Assembly (NCBI RefSeq): GCF_004152865.1
Contig: NZ_SEOO01000022.1
Span: 1 to 64,000 of the forward strand
Source: Sphingobium cupriresistens
GTDB taxonomy: Bacteria; Pseudomonadota; Alphaproteobacteria; Sphingomonadales; Sphingomonadaceae
Direction of reading: 5' to 3'
DNA length: 64,000 nt
The notes under the pieces were generated by a model, which saw nothing but the letters and a program-made list of their open reading frames with translations, had not been told where the DNA came from and made no database searches. This document shows, piece after piece, positions 56,341 through 64,000 of the stretch; the first letter of the stretch is position 1, and each line of letters starts with the position of its first letter. A program made the translations under genes and the position numbers.

Positions 56341-57390
56341 ATGAGGGATTCTTTGCGTTCACCCGTCCTGTCTTTTTTGCTGGGCCTTGCCACCATCGCC
56401 GCCGGAGGCATGGCCGTGGGGCCGGCACAGGCGCAGGAAGGGGCGGATTTCCGGGCCTATCTGGAAAGCCTGCGGCCCAAGGCGCGGGCCATGGGCATAA
56501 GCGACGCGACGCTGGACAGTGTTTTTCCATCGCTGACCATCAATCCACGCGTCGTTAAACTCGACCAGAGCCAGCCCGGCGGCGGCGCCTATTCGCCCAT
56601 CCCCAATTTCGAACCCTATCGTCGCCAGCATGTCGATGCGGCGCGGATCGGCCGGGGGCGGACCGTCTATCAGGCGAACCGGGCGCGCCTGGCCCGGATC
56701 GAGGCGGAGACGGGCGTGCCGGAAGAGATCATGGTCGCCATCTACGGCCATGAAACCAATTATGGCAGTTATACCGGCGATTTCGACCTGATCCGGTCGC
56801 TCGCGACGCTGGCGCATGAAGGGCGGCGGCGCGCGCTGTTCGAGCCGGAATTGCTCGCTACGCTCAAGATGCTGGACAATGGCGTGCCGCGGAGCCGGCT
56901 GGTCGGCAGTTGGGCCGGGGCGACGGGTTATCCGCAATTCCTGCCGTCGGTCTATCTGCGCCTCGCCAAGGATGGCGACGGGGACGGCAAGGCGGACATC
57001 TGGACCAGCGAGGCCGATGCGCTGGCGTCGATCGCCAATTATTTCGTCCAGTCGGGATGGCGCAAGGGCCAGCCCTGGGGCGTGGCGGTCAATGTGCCGG
57101 CAAGTTTCAACCGCGCCGCCGTGGCGGCCAAGACCGAGCCAGCGCGGTGCCCGCGGGTGTTCAACCGGCACAGCCGCTGGCTGACCATGGCGGAATGGCG
57201 CAAGCTGGGGCTGTTTCCCGCCAATGGCGTGTGGCCTGCGAATACGATGCTGGCGACGCTGCTGGAACCCGATGGGCCGGGCAAGACCGCCTATCTGCTG
57301 ACCGGCAATTATCGGGCGATCCTGGATTATAATTGCTCCAACTTCTATGCCTTGTCGGTGGGATTGCTGGCGGATGCTGTTAAACAATAA
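56341..57390 (+). CDS. mltB: Lytic murein transglycosylase (MltB family)
   Basis: A 349-residue exported enzyme that cuts peptidoglycan glycan strands. A signal peptide ends at about residue 32 (VGPAQAQ). The catalytic Glu138 lies in YGHETNYG, followed by the family motifs SWAGATGYPQFLPS and DIWTSEADALASIANYF. No lipobox is seen, so it is likely soluble in the periplasm. Its end overlaps the rlpA start by 17 bases. Confidence 0.92.
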   Translation: MRDSLRSPVLSFLLGLATIAAGGMAVGPAQAQEGADFRAYLESLRPKARAMGISDATLDSVFPSLTINPRVVKLDQSQPGGGAYSPIPNFEPYRRQHVDAARIGRGRTVYQANRARLARIEAETGVPEEIMVAIYGHETNYGSYTGDFDLIRSLATLAHEGRRRALFEPELLATLKMLDNGVPRSRLVGSWAGATGYPQFLPSVYLRLAKDGDGDGKADIWTSEADALASIANYFVQSGWRKGQPWGVAVNVPASFNRAAVAAKTEPARCPRVFNRHSRWLTMAEWRKLGLFPANGVWPANTMLATLLEPDGPGKTAYLLTGNYRAILDYNCSNFYALSVGLLADAVKQ

Positions 57391-58324
57391 GGGGCTGTTC
57401 GGGACCGCCATAATGCTGGCGCTGATCGGAGGAGGCGCGTGTGCGGCGCAGCCGCAGCAGGCCGGTTCGGTCGCTATGGCAGGCGATACGCCGATCCCGC
57501 TGGAGCCGCCTTATGCGGTGGGTGGCGTCACATACACGCCGGCCGATCCCGCCTCCTATGACGAGGTCGGCTATGCCGGCGTTATCGAGGATGGCAGTCG
57601 GGGCGGTTCGACCGCAACGGGCGAGGCGTTCATGCCTTCGGCCATCATGGCGGCGCACAAGACCTTGCCCTTGCCCAGCTATGTCGAGGTGACGGCGCTG
57701 GACAGCGGGCGGACGATCCTGGTGCGGGTCAATGATCGCGGACCGATGCGCAACGACCAGTTGATCGCGCTGACGCCGGGCGCGGCCGCGCAACTGGGCG
57801 TCGCGGGGATAGCGGCGGTGCGGGTGCGGCGGGTCAATCCGCCCGATCAGGAACGCGCGGTGCTGCGCGGCCACGGCCGGGCGGCCGAACGGTTGGAAAC
57901 GCCCGCCGCCTTGCTAAAGGTGCTGCGGGAGAAGCTCGGTCCGGTGCGGCCAGCAGCGTCCACACGCATGGCTGCGGCAAAGCCCAGGCCGGCTGCGGCC
58001 AAGCCTGTCAGCGCCGGCCGCCCTGGCGCGGATTTCGACACGCCCGCGCCCAAACTCGTCGCGCAACCAGCCAAGCCAGCGCCCAGGCCGACGCCCGCGC
58101 CGCCCACGACCGGCGGCTATGTGGTGCAGGTCGGGGCCTTCTCCTCGCAGGCTCGCGCTGATTCGCTCGCAAAGAGGCTGGGCGCGCACGTCGCGTCGGG
58201 TGACGGCATATGGCGCGTGCGGCTTGGCCCCTATGCCACGCAGCAGGCGGCGCAGACCGGAGTTCGCCACGCGGCCGCCAAAGGCTTTGAGAATAGCCGT
58301 ATCATGGCTAATGACGCGCGATAG
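57374..58324 (+). CDS. rlpA: RlpA-like septal ring protein with SPOR domain
   Basis: A 316-residue envelope protein. The N-terminus has a signal-like stretch (GTAIMLALIGGGAC) with Cys25, a possible but poor lipobox. About 45-165 are the double-psi beta-barrel (ASYDEVGYAGVIEDG, RVNDRGPM); a Pro/Ala-rich linker follows; the C-terminal SPOR domain (GGYVVQVGAFSSQARADSL) binds denuded glycan at the division septum. In Pseudomonas RlpA is a lytic transglycosylase. ATG 57374 lies inside mltB. Confidence 0.88.
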   Translation: MLLNNKGLFGTAIMLALIGGGACAAQPQQAGSVAMAGDTPIPLEPPYAVGGVTYTPADPASYDEVGYAGVIEDGSRGGSTATGEAFMPSAIMAAHKTLPLPSYVEVTALDSGRTILVRVNDRGPMRNDQLIALTPGAAAQLGVAGIAAVRVRRVNPPDQERAVLRGHGRAAERLETPAALLKVLREKLGPVRPAASTRMAAAKPRPAAAKPVSAGRPGADFDTPAPKLVAQPAKPAPRPTPAPPTTGGYVVQVGAFSSQARADSLAKRLGAHVASGDGIWRVRLGPYATQQAAQTGVRHAAAKGFENSRIMANDAR

Positions 58325-58371
58325 ACGTCGCAGTTGAAGAGCGATTCCACTTGTCCGAAGGCAGTTGTCCC

Positions 58372-59535
58372 ATGAAGAAAAGCGTTGCAGTCCTCCTTGC
58401 CGTCGGGCTGCTGGCCCAGCCGCTGATCGCCGCCGCACCGCCCTACACCACCGAAGCGCCGATCGCTTATATGAAGGATCTGTCGTCGGGCGCGGTGCTG
58501 TACGACAAGGGCGGCGAGACGAGGATACCGCCCGCTTCCATGGCGAAGATGATGACGGCGCATGTCGCCTTCCGTCTGATCCAGAAAGGCGAATTGAAAC
58601 TCGACACCAAATTCACCGTGCGCCCGGAAACCTGGAAGCAATGGCATGGCCCGCAGGCCGGATCGACCATGTTCCTGTCCGTCGGCGAGCAGGTGTCGGT
58701 CGAAAATCTGCTACACGGCATCGTCACCCTGTCGGGCAATGACGCCTGCGTCGTGCTGGCGGAGGGGATTTCCGGCACCGAACAGGCCTTCGTCGCCGCG
58801 ATGAACGAAGAAGCCAAGCGGTTGGGCCTGAAAAACAGCCATTTCGGCACCAGCAATGGCTGGCCGGATGAAGGCGTGACCTATGTCACCGCCGAGGACC
58901 TGGCCAAGCTGGCGCAGGCGACGATCGAGGAAACGCCCGACCTCTACAAGAAATTCTACGCCACCCGGTCCTTCACCTGGGGCAAGACGATGGGCGGCGC
59001 GAACATTGCGCAGGGCAATCGCAACCCTATCCTGGGCAAGATCGACGGAGCCGACGGCTTGAAGACCGGTCATACCGAAGAGGCGGGCTTCGGCTTTACC
59101 GGATCGGCAGAGCAGAATGGTCGCCGTCTGGTGATGGTCATCGCTGGCTTGACCAGCTTTAACGGCCGCATCAGCGAATCGGTCCGCTTCATGGATTGGG
59201 GCTTCAAGGCGTGGAAGGCGCAGCCGCTGTTCAAGAAGGGCCAGACGGTCGAAACGGCGACCGTGCAATTGGGCAGCGCGACGAGCGTATCGCTGGTCGC
59301 GCCGCAGAATTTGGCCGTGACCCTGCCGGGCACGGCGTCAGCCAATGTGCAGGTGAAGGTGGTCTATACCGGCCCGATCAAGGCACCGATCGCCAAGGGC
59401 CAGCAGATCGCCCAGATGATCGTTCAGACACCGGACACCCCGCCGCAGATCATGCCGCTGGTCGCCGGTGAAGATGTCGCGGAAGCGGGCTTTTTCGGCC
59501 GGCTGTGGAACGGCATGAAGTCGCTCTTCGCTTGA
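58372..59535 (+). CDS. dacC: D-alanyl-D-alanine carboxypeptidase (PBP5/6 type)
   Basis: A 387-residue low-molecular-weight penicillin-binding protein that trims pentapeptides in the wall. Signal peptide to about 22; the serine peptidase motifs are Ser56-M-A-Lys59, Ser121-G-N and Lys231-T-G. After about 280 a C-terminal beta domain and an amphipathic tail (FFGRLWNGMKSLFA) anchor it to the membrane. ATG 58372 is chosen over 58351. dacA/C/D paralogues cannot be separated by sequence alone. Confidence 0.92.
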   Translation: MKKSVAVLLAVGLLAQPLIAAAPPYTTEAPIAYMKDLSSGAVLYDKGGETRIPPASMAKMMTAHVAFRLIQKGELKLDTKFTVRPETWKQWHGPQAGSTMFLSVGEQVSVENLLHGIVTLSGNDACVVLAEGISGTEQAFVAAMNEEAKRLGLKNSHFGTSNGWPDEGVTYVTAEDLAKLAQATIEETPDLYKKFYATRSFTWGKTMGGANIAQGNRNPILGKIDGADGLKTGHTEEAGFGFTGSAEQNGRRLVMVIAGLTSFNGRISESVRFMDWGFKAWKAQPLFKKGQTVETATVQLGSATSVSLVAPQNLAVTLPGTASANVQVKVVYTGPIKAPIAKGQQIAQMIVQTPDTPPQIMPLVAGEDVAEAGFFGRLWNGMKSLFA

Positions 59536-60158
59536 TAGCAGGGCGGTTCATCACGCTGGAAGGCGGCGAGGGCGCGGGCAAATCGACACAGTTGCGCGCG
59601 CTGGCCGCAGCCCTGCGCGCGCGCGGTTTGGATGTGGTCGAAACGCGCGAGCCGGGCGGCAGCGACGGGGCGGAAGCAATCCGCGCCCTGCTGCTGACCG
59701 GCGGCGCCGATCGCTGGAGCGCGCGCGCCGAAGCGCTGCTTTTCGCGGCGGCGCGGGCCGATCATATCGAAAAGACGATACGTCCGGCACTGGCGCGGGG
59801 CGCTTGGGTGCTGTCCGACCGGTTTCTCGATTCGAGCCGCGCTTATCAGGGGCAGGGCGCGTTGACCGACGCCGATATATTGACGCTCCATCGGATCGGC
59901 AGCGACGGGTTTTTGCCCGATCGCACCTTGCTGCTCACGCTGCCCGAAGGCGAGGCGACTGGGCGGGCCAAGGCGCGCGACGGCGATGCCGAAGACCGGA
60001 TCGGCGGGCGGGCGAGCGATTTCCACCGCGCCGTGGCCGATGCCTTCAGCCGCTTCGCGCTGGAGGAAGGCGCGCGCGTCCATGCGATCGACGCCTCCGG
60101 CCCGGCCGAGATCGTAACGCTGCGGCTGCTCGACGCGATCGAAGACTTGCTGCCATGA
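59532..60158 (+). CDS. tmk: Thymidylate kinase
   Basis: A 208-residue kinase making dTDP from dTMP. The P-loop is GGEGAGKS at 11-18, followed by TREPGGSDGAE and the DR motif LSDRFLDSSRAYQG. The start is taken as TTG 59532, overlapping the carboxypeptidase stop (TTGA); an in-frame GTG at 59505 would add nine residues. Its stop overlaps holB by four bases. Confidence 0.94.
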   Translation: MIAGRFITLEGGEGAGKSTQLRALAAALRARGLDVVETREPGGSDGAEAIRALLLTGGADRWSARAEALLFAAARADHIEKTIRPALARGAWVLSDRFLDSSRAYQGQGALTDADILTLHRIGSDGFLPDRTLLLTLPEGEATGRAKARDGDAEDRIGGRASDFHRAVADAFSRFALEEGARVHAIDASGPAEIVTLRLLDAIEDLLP

Positions 60159-61129
60159 CCATTTTGTTGTTGGGCCATGACGCGCAGGCCCGCACGCTGA
60201 TGGCCGCCGCGCAGAGCGGACGGATGCATCATGGCTGGATTCTTTCCGGTCCCAGGGGCATAGGCAAGGGCAGTTTCGCGCGCGCGCTGGCGATGCGGCT
60301 GCTGGCCGAGGCCGCCGGGCCGTCGATCGATGCGGAGGGGCTGTCCGTCCCGGAAAACCACCAGACCCGTCGCCTGATCGAAGCGTCCGCGCATCCCGAC
60401 TATGCCGAACTGGCGCCGCTGGAAAAGGATGGCGTCACCGCACGCAACATCAGTGTCGATCAGGTGCGGGGATTGCAACGGCTGACCCAGTCGGCCCCGT
60501 CGCTGTCGCCACGCCGTCTGGTGGTGGTCGACAGCGCCGACGATCTGGAGCGGGGCGCGGCCAATGCGCTGCTCAAGACGCTGGAGGAACCCCCGGCGGA
60601 CATGGTATTCCTGCTGGTCAGCCATGCGCCGGGGCGATTGCTGCCGACGATCCGGTCGCGCTGCCGCACGTTGCGCTTCGATCCGCTGGATGCGGCGACG
60701 ATGCGCGCGGTGTTGAAGGCGACGGACGATACGCTGTCGCCGCAGGAAATGGATGCGCTGGTGCGTGCGGGCGAGGGATCGCCGGGGCAGGCGCTGCGCT
60801 ATGCGGGCCTGAACCTGTCGGCGATCGAACAGGCGCTGACCGCGCTGGCGACGCAGGGCGATCCGGGCAATCGCCAGCGGCTGGCGTTGGCCAAGGCGCT
60901 GGCGCTGAAATCCGCCAAGCCGCGCTATGAAGCCTTTCTGGAACGCGCGCCCGCCTTCATCGCACAGGCGGCGCGGACTCGCCATGGACCGGCGCTGGGC
61001 ACGGCGCTGGACCATTGGGAAAAGGCCCGGCATCTGGCGGGTGGCGCGGTGATCCTGTCGCTCGATCCGGCGGGGGTGGTTTTCGAACTGGCCGGGCATG
61101 TCGCGGCGCTGGCGCAAGAGCGCGCATAA
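60155..61129 (+). CDS. holB: DNA polymerase III subunit delta'
   Basis: A 324-residue clamp-loader subunit. The AAA+ domain has the degenerate P-loop GPRGIGKGSF and the segment ANALLKTLEEPPADMVFLLV; the sensor-like SRCRTLRFDPL follows. It follows tmk, the usual alphaproteobacterial order. ATG 60155 overlaps the tmk stop; the longer frame from 59804 lies in tmk and is rejected. Confidence 0.92.
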   Translation: MTILLLGHDAQARTLMAAAQSGRMHHGWILSGPRGIGKGSFARALAMRLLAEAAGPSIDAEGLSVPENHQTRRLIEASAHPDYAELAPLEKDGVTARNISVDQVRGLQRLTQSAPSLSPRRLVVVDSADDLERGAANALLKTLEEPPADMVFLLVSHAPGRLLPTIRSRCRTLRFDPLDAATMRAVLKATDDTLSPQEMDALVRAGEGSPGQALRYAGLNLSAIEQALTALATQGDPGNRQRLALAKALALKSAKPRYEAFLERAPAFIAQAARTRHGPALGTALDHWEKARHLAGGAVILSLDPAGVVFELAGHVAALAQERA

Positions 61130-61170
61130 AGCGGCTTTGCGGGGCGCGGATCAGCGGCTAGGGAGAGGCC

Positions 61171-62739
61171 ATGTCCAAGCCCTTCACCATCACCACCGCC
61201 ATTTCCTATCCCAATGGCCGTCCGCATATCGGCCACGCCTATGAAGTGATCGCCACCGATGCGGTCGCCCGGTTCCAGCGGATGATGGGCCGCGACGTCT
61301 TCTTTCAGACCGGCACCGACGAACATGGGCTGAAAATGGCCCAGACGGCGCGCGACCGCGGCATCGAACCGCGTGAACTGGCTGATGAAATGGCGGGCTA
61401 TTTCAAGGTGATGAACGAGAGGCTGAATATCAGCCATGATCGTTTCATCCGCACCAGCGAGCCGGATCATCATCGCGCCAGCCAGGCGATCTGGCAGGCG
61501 ATGGAGGCCAATGGCGACCTGTATCTGGGCCGCTATGAAGGCTGGTATTCGGTCCGCGACGAAGCTTTTTACGACGAGAAGGAAATCACCGACGGGGAGG
61601 GGGGCGTCAAGCTGTCGCCCCAGAATACGCCGGTCGAATGGACGGTCGAAGAGAGCTGGTTCTTCCGCCTGTCGGCCTATCAGGACCGGTTGCTGGCGCT
61701 CTATGAAAGCCAGCCCGATTTCATCCGGCCTGACAGCCGCCGCAACGAAATTTTGCGCTTTGTCGAAGGTGGCCTGTCGGACCTCAGCGTATCGCGCACC
61801 AGTTTCGACTGGGGCGTGAAGGTGCCGGGATCGGACGGCCATGTCATGTATGTGTGGGTCGATGCGCTGACCAATTACCTCACCGGCTGCGGCTATCCTG
61901 ACGATGCCGATCGGATGGCGCGCTATTGGGCCGAGGGCGGCGATATCACGCATATTATCGGCAAGGATATCGTGCGTTTTCATGCGGTCTATTGGCCGGC
62001 TTTCCTGATGAGCGCGAACCTCCCTTTGCCCAAACAGGTCTTCGGTCACGGCTTCCTGCTCAACCGGGGCGAGAAAATGTCCAAGTCGGTCGGCAATGTC
62101 GCCGATCCGATGGAATTGGCCGATCGCTTCGGCGTGGATCAGTTGCGCTATTTCCTGCTGTCCGAAGTGACCTTCGGCAATGATGGCAGCTATAGCGCGG
62201 AAGCGATCGTCCAGCGCTCCAACAGCGATCTGGGCAATGCCTTCGGCAATCTGGCGCAGCGGACGTTGAGCTTTATCGCGAAGAATCTGGATGGCCGCCT
62301 GCCCGTGATCCACGGTCATGATGCGGCTGATGGGGAGTTGCTCGCGCTGCTCGACAAGACGATCCGCACCGACATGCCCGCCGCCTTCGCCGAACTGGCG
62401 CCCAGCGTGGCGATCGAGGCATGGTTGCGCGCCTGTTTCGCCTGCAACCAATATATCGATGCGCAGGCGCCATGGGCGTTGCGCAAGACCGATGCCGAGC
62501 GGATGGAGACGGTGCTGGCGACCCTCTATATCGCCATCGCCCAACTGGCGGTCGGCATCCTGCCGGTCATCCCGGCGAGCGCGAGCGCGCTGCTGGATCA
62601 TATGGGCGTACCGCAGGACAAGCGCAGCTATGACGCGATCGGCGATCATTGGTATTCGGCGCTGGCGGAGAGCGATTTCGTGCTGGCCGCGCCCAAGCCG
62701 CTGTTCCCGCGCCTCGAACTGCCGGCGGAGGTCGCCTGA
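61171..62739 (+). CDS. metG: Methionyl-tRNA synthetase
   Basis: A 522-residue class I synthetase. The HIGH motif is HIGH at 19-22 (RPHIGHAYE); KMSKS is at 302-306 (GEKMSKSVGN). The zinc knuckle cysteines of the long form are not obvious, and the C-terminal dimerisation domain is absent, as in the shorter alphaproteobacterial type. It lies 41 bases after holB. Confidence 0.96.
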   Translation: MSKPFTITTAISYPNGRPHIGHAYEVIATDAVARFQRMMGRDVFFQTGTDEHGLKMAQTARDRGIEPRELADEMAGYFKVMNERLNISHDRFIRTSEPDHHRASQAIWQAMEANGDLYLGRYEGWYSVRDEAFYDEKEITDGEGGVKLSPQNTPVEWTVEESWFFRLSAYQDRLLALYESQPDFIRPDSRRNEILRFVEGGLSDLSVSRTSFDWGVKVPGSDGHVMYVWVDALTNYLTGCGYPDDADRMARYWAEGGDITHIIGKDIVRFHAVYWPAFLMSANLPLPKQVFGHGFLLNRGEKMSKSVGNVADPMELADRFGVDQLRYFLLSEVTFGNDGSYSAEAIVQRSNSDLGNAFGNLAQRTLSFIAKNLDGRLPVIHGHDAADGELLALLDKTIRTDMPAAFAELAPSVAIEAWLRACFACNQYIDAQAPWALRKTDAERMETVLATLYIAIAQLAVGILPVIPASASALLDHMGVPQDKRSYDAIGDHWYSALAESDFVLAAPKPLFPRLELPAEVA

Positions 62740-62743
62740 TCCC

Positions 62744-63517
62744 ATGCTGATCGACAGCCATTGTCACCTCAATTACAAGGGCTTGATCGAGGATCAGGCC
62801 AATGTGCTGGAACGGTCGCGGGCCGCTGGCGTCGACCTGATGCTCAATATCGCGACGCGCGAAAGCGAGTGGGACGATGTGCTGGGCACCGCGATCCGCG
62901 AGCCGGACGTATGGGCGACGGTCGGCATCCACCCGCATGAGGCGGACGAACATCCCCATATCGACACCGCCAAGCTGGTGGAGAGGGCGGCGCATCCCCG
63001 CGTGGTCGGCATCGGCGAGACGGGCCTCGACTATTATTATGACCATAGCGACCGCGATCGGCAGCAGAAGAGCTTCCGGTCGCATATCGTCGCGGCGCGG
63101 GACACCGGCCTGCCGCTGATCGTCCATACCCGCGATGCGGAGGAGGATACGCTCAGCATCATGCGCGACGAGATGGGGCAGGGCAGCTTCACCGGCGTTA
63201 TCCATTGCTTCACCGCCAGCGGCGCCTTTGCCGATGCGGCGATGGCGCTGGGCTTCTACATCAGCATTTCGGGCATCGTGACGTTCAAGAGCGCGAAGGA
63301 TTTGCAGGAGACGGCGGCGCGGCTGCCGCTCGACCGGTTGCTGGTGGAGACGGATTCGCCCTTCCTGGCACCGGTGCCGCATCGCGGACGGCCATGCGAA
63401 CCCGCGTTCGTCGCGGATACCGCCAAATTCCTGGCCAATCTGCGCGGCGAGAGCATTGAAGAACTCGCGGCGGCGACCTCCGCCAATTTCCGCGCCTTGT
63501 TCAGCAAGGTCGCATGA
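62744..63517 (+). CDS. tatD: TatD-family metal-dependent hydrolase
   Basis: A 257-residue TIM-barrel deoxyribonuclease-type hydrolase. Metal ligands are in DSHCHLN (residues 4-10), GIGETGLDYYY, VHTRDAEEDT, HCFTASG and VETDSPFLAP. Relatives degrade damaged DNA or act on D-aminoacyl-tRNA. ATG 62744 is four bases after the metG stop; the longer frame inside metG is rejected. It overlaps the next gene as ATGA. Confidence 0.92.
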   Translation: MLIDSHCHLNYKGLIEDQANVLERSRAAGVDLMLNIATRESEWDDVLGTAIREPDVWATVGIHPHEADEHPHIDTAKLVERAAHPRVVGIGETGLDYYYDHSDRDRQQKSFRSHIVAARDTGLPLIVHTRDAEEDTLSIMRDEMGQGSFTGVIHCFTASGAFADAAMALGFYISISGIVTFKSAKDLQETAARLPLDRLLVETDSPFLAPVPHRGRPCEPAFVADTAKFLANLRGESIEELAAATSANFRALFSKVA

Positions 63518-64000
63518 GCCTGACGCTCACGATCCTGGGCAGCGGCACATCGTCCGGGGTGCCGCGGATCGGCAATGACTGGGGGACATGCGATCCCGCC
63601 GAGCCGAAGAACCGGCGGACGCGCGTGTCCATCCTGGTGGAAAGCCCGACCACGCGCATTCTGGTGGATACCTCGCCCGACATGCGCGCGCAGTTGCTGG
63701 CCGCCGACGTCATCCAGATCGATGCGATATTGTGGACGCACGACCATGCCGACCACAGCCATGGCATCGACGACGTCCGCCAGCTCTTCCATCATCGCCG
63801 CACGCCCGTTCCCGGCTATGCACGAGCGCAGACGCTCAAGCTGCTGTCGGAGCGCTTCGCTTATGCGTTCGAAGGACGCAACGGTTATCATCCGACGATA
63901 CAGCCTCATATCCTGCCCGACGGGTTGCGGATCGGCGACATCGACATCGCCTGCGTCGACCAGCCCCATGGCGACATTTTTTCCACCGGATTTCGCTTCA
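63514..64000 (+). CDS. MBL-fold metal-dependent hydrolase (PhnP-like), cut by window end
   Basis: The first 162 residues of a metallo-beta-lactamase-fold enzyme; the rest is outside the window. It opens with LTILGSGTSSGVPRIG, followed by RTRVSILVES, VDTSPDMRAQLL and the zinc motif H76-D-H78-A-D80-H81. The PhnP-type group hydrolyses cyclic phosphates and related diesters; the substrate here is unknown. It overlaps tatD by four bases and follows the gene order metG-tatD-MBL seen in many alphaproteobacteria. Confidence 0.88.
   Translation, partial: MSLTLTILGSGTSSGVPRIGNDWGTCDPAEPKNRRTRVSILVESPTTRILVDTSPDMRAQLLAADVIQIDAILWTHDHADHSHGIDDVRQLFHHRRTPVPGYARAQTLKLLSERFAYAFEGRNGYHPTIQPHILPDGLRIGDIDIACVDQPHGDIFSTGFRF

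Overview
The window looks like chromosome of a GC-rich alphaproteobacterium, most probably a sphingomonad (Sphingobium/Sphingomonas type). Pointers are the DivL-type pseudokinase with Tyr at the phosphoacceptor site, AddAB rather than RecBCD, the sphingomonad-like S9, M2 and YqgE proteins, and a lone repABC-type RepC. The taxon is inferred from gene content and was not checked by a search.

Positions 1 to about 15,078 are an accessory island. Its right edge is marked by the 3' half of a tRNA-Val(CAC) gene with no 5' half, the usual footprint of an element integrated in a tRNA gene; the left edge and any integrase lie outside the window. From left to right it holds the tip of an IS256-type insertion sequence, an XRE regulator with its own palindrome, a type I restriction-modification operon (hsdR-hsdM-hsdS) with an attached Mrr-type endonuclease, small unknown genes, a parDE toxin-antitoxin pair with a palindromic operator, a three-gene cassette of unknown function (9702-11569), and on the minus strand an overlapping repC-mobC-relaxase operon with a candidate antisense RNA upstream of repC. 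It reads as an integrative and mobilizable element carrying defence cargo.

From 15,195 to 28,280 is housekeeping chromosome: a DPP4-like exported peptidase, a methyltransferase, asd, a decayed fitAB toxin-antitoxin locus with an intact operator, an alpha/beta hydrolase, an M2 peptidyl-dipeptidase, a diguanylate cyclase, AMP nucleosidase, a peroxiredoxin, YqgE, and ahcY behind a candidate SahR-type operator. From 28,398 to 39,638 runs a tight seven-gene operon: divL (cell-cycle signalling), tsaE (tRNA t6A), amgK-murU (peptidoglycan recycling), addB-addA (double-strand break repair) and trxA. A convergent block follows on the minus strand: a glutathione S-transferase, an inositol-phosphatase-family protein, argJ and a membrane glycosyltransferase. 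Next are secA and a PilZ protein.

The potassium system occupies 47,543-55,462: a 27-residue membrane peptide, then kdpF, A, B, C, D, E in order, with several stop/start overlaps. After an unknown minus-strand gene and tRNA-Ser(UGA), a last plus-strand cluster runs off the window: mltB, rlpA, dacC-type carboxypeptidase, tmk, holB, metG, tatD and an MBL-fold hydrolase cut by the window end. No rRNA and no CRISPR array were seen.
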